Source: Hyphomonadaceae bacterium
GTDB taxonomy: Bacteria > Pseudomonadota > Alphaproteobacteria > Caulobacterales > Aquidulcibacteraceae
Assembly (NCBI GenBank): GCA_016791445.1
Contig: JAEUMP010000016.1
Coordinates: 248,001-312,000, forward strand
Direction of reading: 5' to 3'
DNA: 64,000 nt
The notes below the pieces were generated by a model that saw nothing but the letters and a program-made list of their open reading frames with translations, made no database searches and was not told the DNA's origin. Every line of letters starts with the position of its first letter. The first letter of the stretch is position 1. Shown one piece after another: positions 62,626 to 64,000 of this stretch. The position numbers and the translations under genes are program-made.

Positions 62626-63228
62626 TCAGACCTTGATGTCCACCGTGCCGCCGCCCTCGGCGGGCGGGGGACTTTCGTTCGCCGGGGCGCCGAGACTCAC
62701 AGCTACCATCGCCGCGCGCAGCGTGCGCTCGCCGAGGACGTAGCCGGGCTGGAACACGTCGGCGATCGCGCCAGAGGGAGCGTCCGAGGGGATCTGCGCG
62801 ACGGCCTGGTGGACGTTCGGATCGAATTTCTCGCCGCGCGCGCCCACACGCTTGAGGCCATGGCGACCGAAGATTTCGATCAGCGCCCGTTCCGTCATCT
62901 CGACGCCGTCGAGCATCGTCTTGAGGCTTTCGTCCGCCAGGGCGCGCTGCTCCGGCGGCACGGACTGGATGGCGCGGCCAAGATTGTCCGCAACGGCAAG
63001 CAGATCGTGCGCGAACTTCTGGATCGCGTAGACGCGGCCCTCGGCGGCCTCACGCTCCGCGCGGCGGCGCGCGTTTTCGGTTTCCGCCAGCGCGCGCAGC
63101 ATCTGGTCCTTCACCTGCGCGAGTTCGGCCTCGACATCGGCGACGGTGCGCTCCGTGGCTTGTGGCTCGGCGACAGCTTCGACCTGCGGCTCTTTTTGAT
63201 CAGGCGTTTCGTTCATCGTCACATTCAT
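62626..63228 (-). CDS. grpE: Nucleotide-exchange factor GrpE
   Basis: GrpE is the DnaK nucleotide-release factor. The product is 200 residues, with a long N-terminal helix ([33 protein letters not shown]) and the C-terminal beta wing with [12 protein letters not shown] and [18 protein letters not shown]. The ATG at 63228 overlaps the hrcA stop as ATGA; an internal ATG at residue 5 is also possible. It lies in one operon with hrcA. Confidence 0.95.
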   Translation of the reverse strand: MNVTMNETPDQKEPQVEAVAEPQATERTVADVEAELAQVKDQMLRALAETENARRRAEREAAEGRVYAIQKFAHDLLAVADNLGRAIQSVPPEQRALADESLKTMLDGVEMTERALIEIFGRHGLKRVGARGEKFDPNVHQAVAQIPSDAPSGAIADVFQPGYVLGERTLRAAMVAVSLGAPANESPPPAEGGGTVDIKV

Positions 63229-64000
63229 CTCTTCTCTGGCGCGCGGCCGTCGAGCATCCGCCCGATGACCTGCGCGGTGTAATCCACGACGGGGATGACG
63301 CGGGCGTAGTTGAGCCGCGTCGGCCCGATCACGCCCAGCGCGCCCACCACCTTGCGCTCGGCGTTCATATAGGGAGCAACGATCAGGGACGACCCCGAGA
63401 GTGAGAAAAGCGGGTTCTCGGAGCCGATATAGATGCGCACGCTCTCCCCCTGGCCCGCCACGTCGAGCAGCTGCACGAGTTCCCGGGTGCGTTCGAGGTC
63501 GTCGAACAGCTGGCGCACACGTTCAAGGTCGGCCGTGGCCTGAGGGTCGGCGAGCAGGTTCGCGCGGCCCCGCACGATCAGCGCCCGGCCGGCGAGGGGG
63601 TCTTCGCCAGACCATTCTGCGAGCCCGCCCTCCACGAGATTGGCTGCGGCGGCGTCTAGTGCGGCGCGGTCCTGACGCACGGCGTCGGCGGCTTCCGACC
63701 GTGCTTCGGCCAGCGTCTTGCCCTTGAAGCGGGCGTTCATGAAGTTCGTGGCTTCGGTCATCGCCGAGGGCGTCATGCCGGCGGGCGTCGTGATGAGCCG
63801 GTTTTCCACCGAGCCGTCCTCGAACACGAGCACCATGAGCGCCTGCCCGGGCCCCACGGCGACGATCTCGATGTGCTTCACCGGCGCTTCACGGGCCGGC
63901 GTCAGCACAAGGCCCGCGCCGCCGGCGAGGCCGGAGAGCAATTCCGAAGCGCTGGCGAGCACTTCTTCCTTGCTGCGCCCGGACTGCGCGATGCGGCCCT
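63225..64000 (-). CDS. hrcA: Heat-inducible transcription repressor HrcA (3' part)
   Basis: The C-terminal 258 residues of HrcA are visible and the gene continues past the right edge. Clear parts are [63 protein letters not shown] and [24 protein letters not shown]. HrcA represses groESL and related genes through CIRCE operators, normally without acting on dnaK in alphaproteobacteria. No CIRCE element was found in this window. Confidence 0.96.
   Translation of the reverse strand, partial: GRIAQSGRSKEEVLASASELLSGLAGGAGLVLTPAREAPVKHIEIVAVGPGQALMVLVFEDGSVENRLITTPAGMTPSAMTEATNFMNARFKGKTLAEARSEAADAVRQDRAALDAAAANLVEGGLAEWSGEDPLAGRALIVRGRANLLADPQATADLERVRQLFDDLERTRELVQLLDVAGQGESVRIYIGSENPLFSLSGSSLIVAPYMNAERKVVGALGVIGPTRLNYARVIPVVDYTAQVIGRMLDGRAPEKR

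Overview
The window is about 65% GC and reads as the replication-origin region of an alphaproteobacterial chromosome. The best guess is the Caulobacterales, close to Hyphomonadaceae or Caulobacteraceae. Support comes from the gene order parB-parA-rsmG-mnmG ... mnmE ... rho-hemJ-hemH-hemE, then ppsR-maf-aroE-coaE-dnaQ running the other way, secB next to a Tim44-like gene, an Smr gene, the his cluster, hslVU, dnaKJ, and hrcA-grpE. No rRNA, tRNA, CRISPR array, insertion sequence or prophage was seen.

Region by region. 1-9 kb: the ParABS segregation locus with rsmG, mnmG and mnmE. Four near-identical parS-like sites lie at 5.18, 5.88, 7.32 and 7.38 kb, around an inserted MFS transporter and a CARDB-type secreted protein. 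9-14.5 kb: a lineage-specific block with a dienelactone hydrolase, a GDPD lipoprotein, a quinone reductase and several small secreted or membrane proteins, with two hairpin repeats between genes. 14.5-18.5 kb: rho and late haem synthesis genes on the minus strand. 18.5-18.8 kb: a gene-free divergent interval between hemE and ppsR, with three DnaA-box-like sequences. This is where Caulobacter has its origin, so I propose it as oriC. 18.8-24.3 kb: ppsR, maf, an in-frame aroE-coaE fusion, dnaQ, secB, a Tim44-like gene and an Smr gene. 24.3-31 kb: a TonB-dependent receptor and the histidine genes hisE-F-A-H and hisB, split by an S41 peptidase. 31-36 kb: a HAMP-GGDEF-EAL protein, hslV, hslU, and a decayed MNT/HEPN toxin-antitoxin pair (one frameshift, one nonsense codon).

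36-41 kb: three coupled genes for a 2-oxoacid:acceptor oxidoreductase (alpha, beta) plus its own FAD/Fe-S partner. 41-48.7 kb: an adenosine-kinase-like sugar kinase, an ATP-grasp protein, nth, a DUF2244 protein, dapB and a large DUF2339 membrane protein. 48.7-52 kb: dnaJ and dnaK behind a heat-shock-type promoter. 52-54.6 kb: a rhodanese-like protein, a family 2 glycosyltransferase and a membrane-anchored TIR-like protein. 54.8-59.2 kb: a probable copper-handling operon (DUF2946, TonB-dependent receptor, PepSY protein, PCuAC chaperone). 59.2-64 kb: an HU protein with a histone-H1-like tail, a DUF4287/DUF5655 protein, an Fe-S photolyase homologue, a thioesterase, grpE and the 3' part of hrcA.

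Many neighbouring genes overlap by ATGA, which points to translational coupling and compact operons. Strongest items for a second look: the oriC/parS layout, the aroE-coaE fusion, the broken MNT/HEPN pair, the 31-residue membrane protein next to parB, and the structured 436-bp gap at 41 kb.
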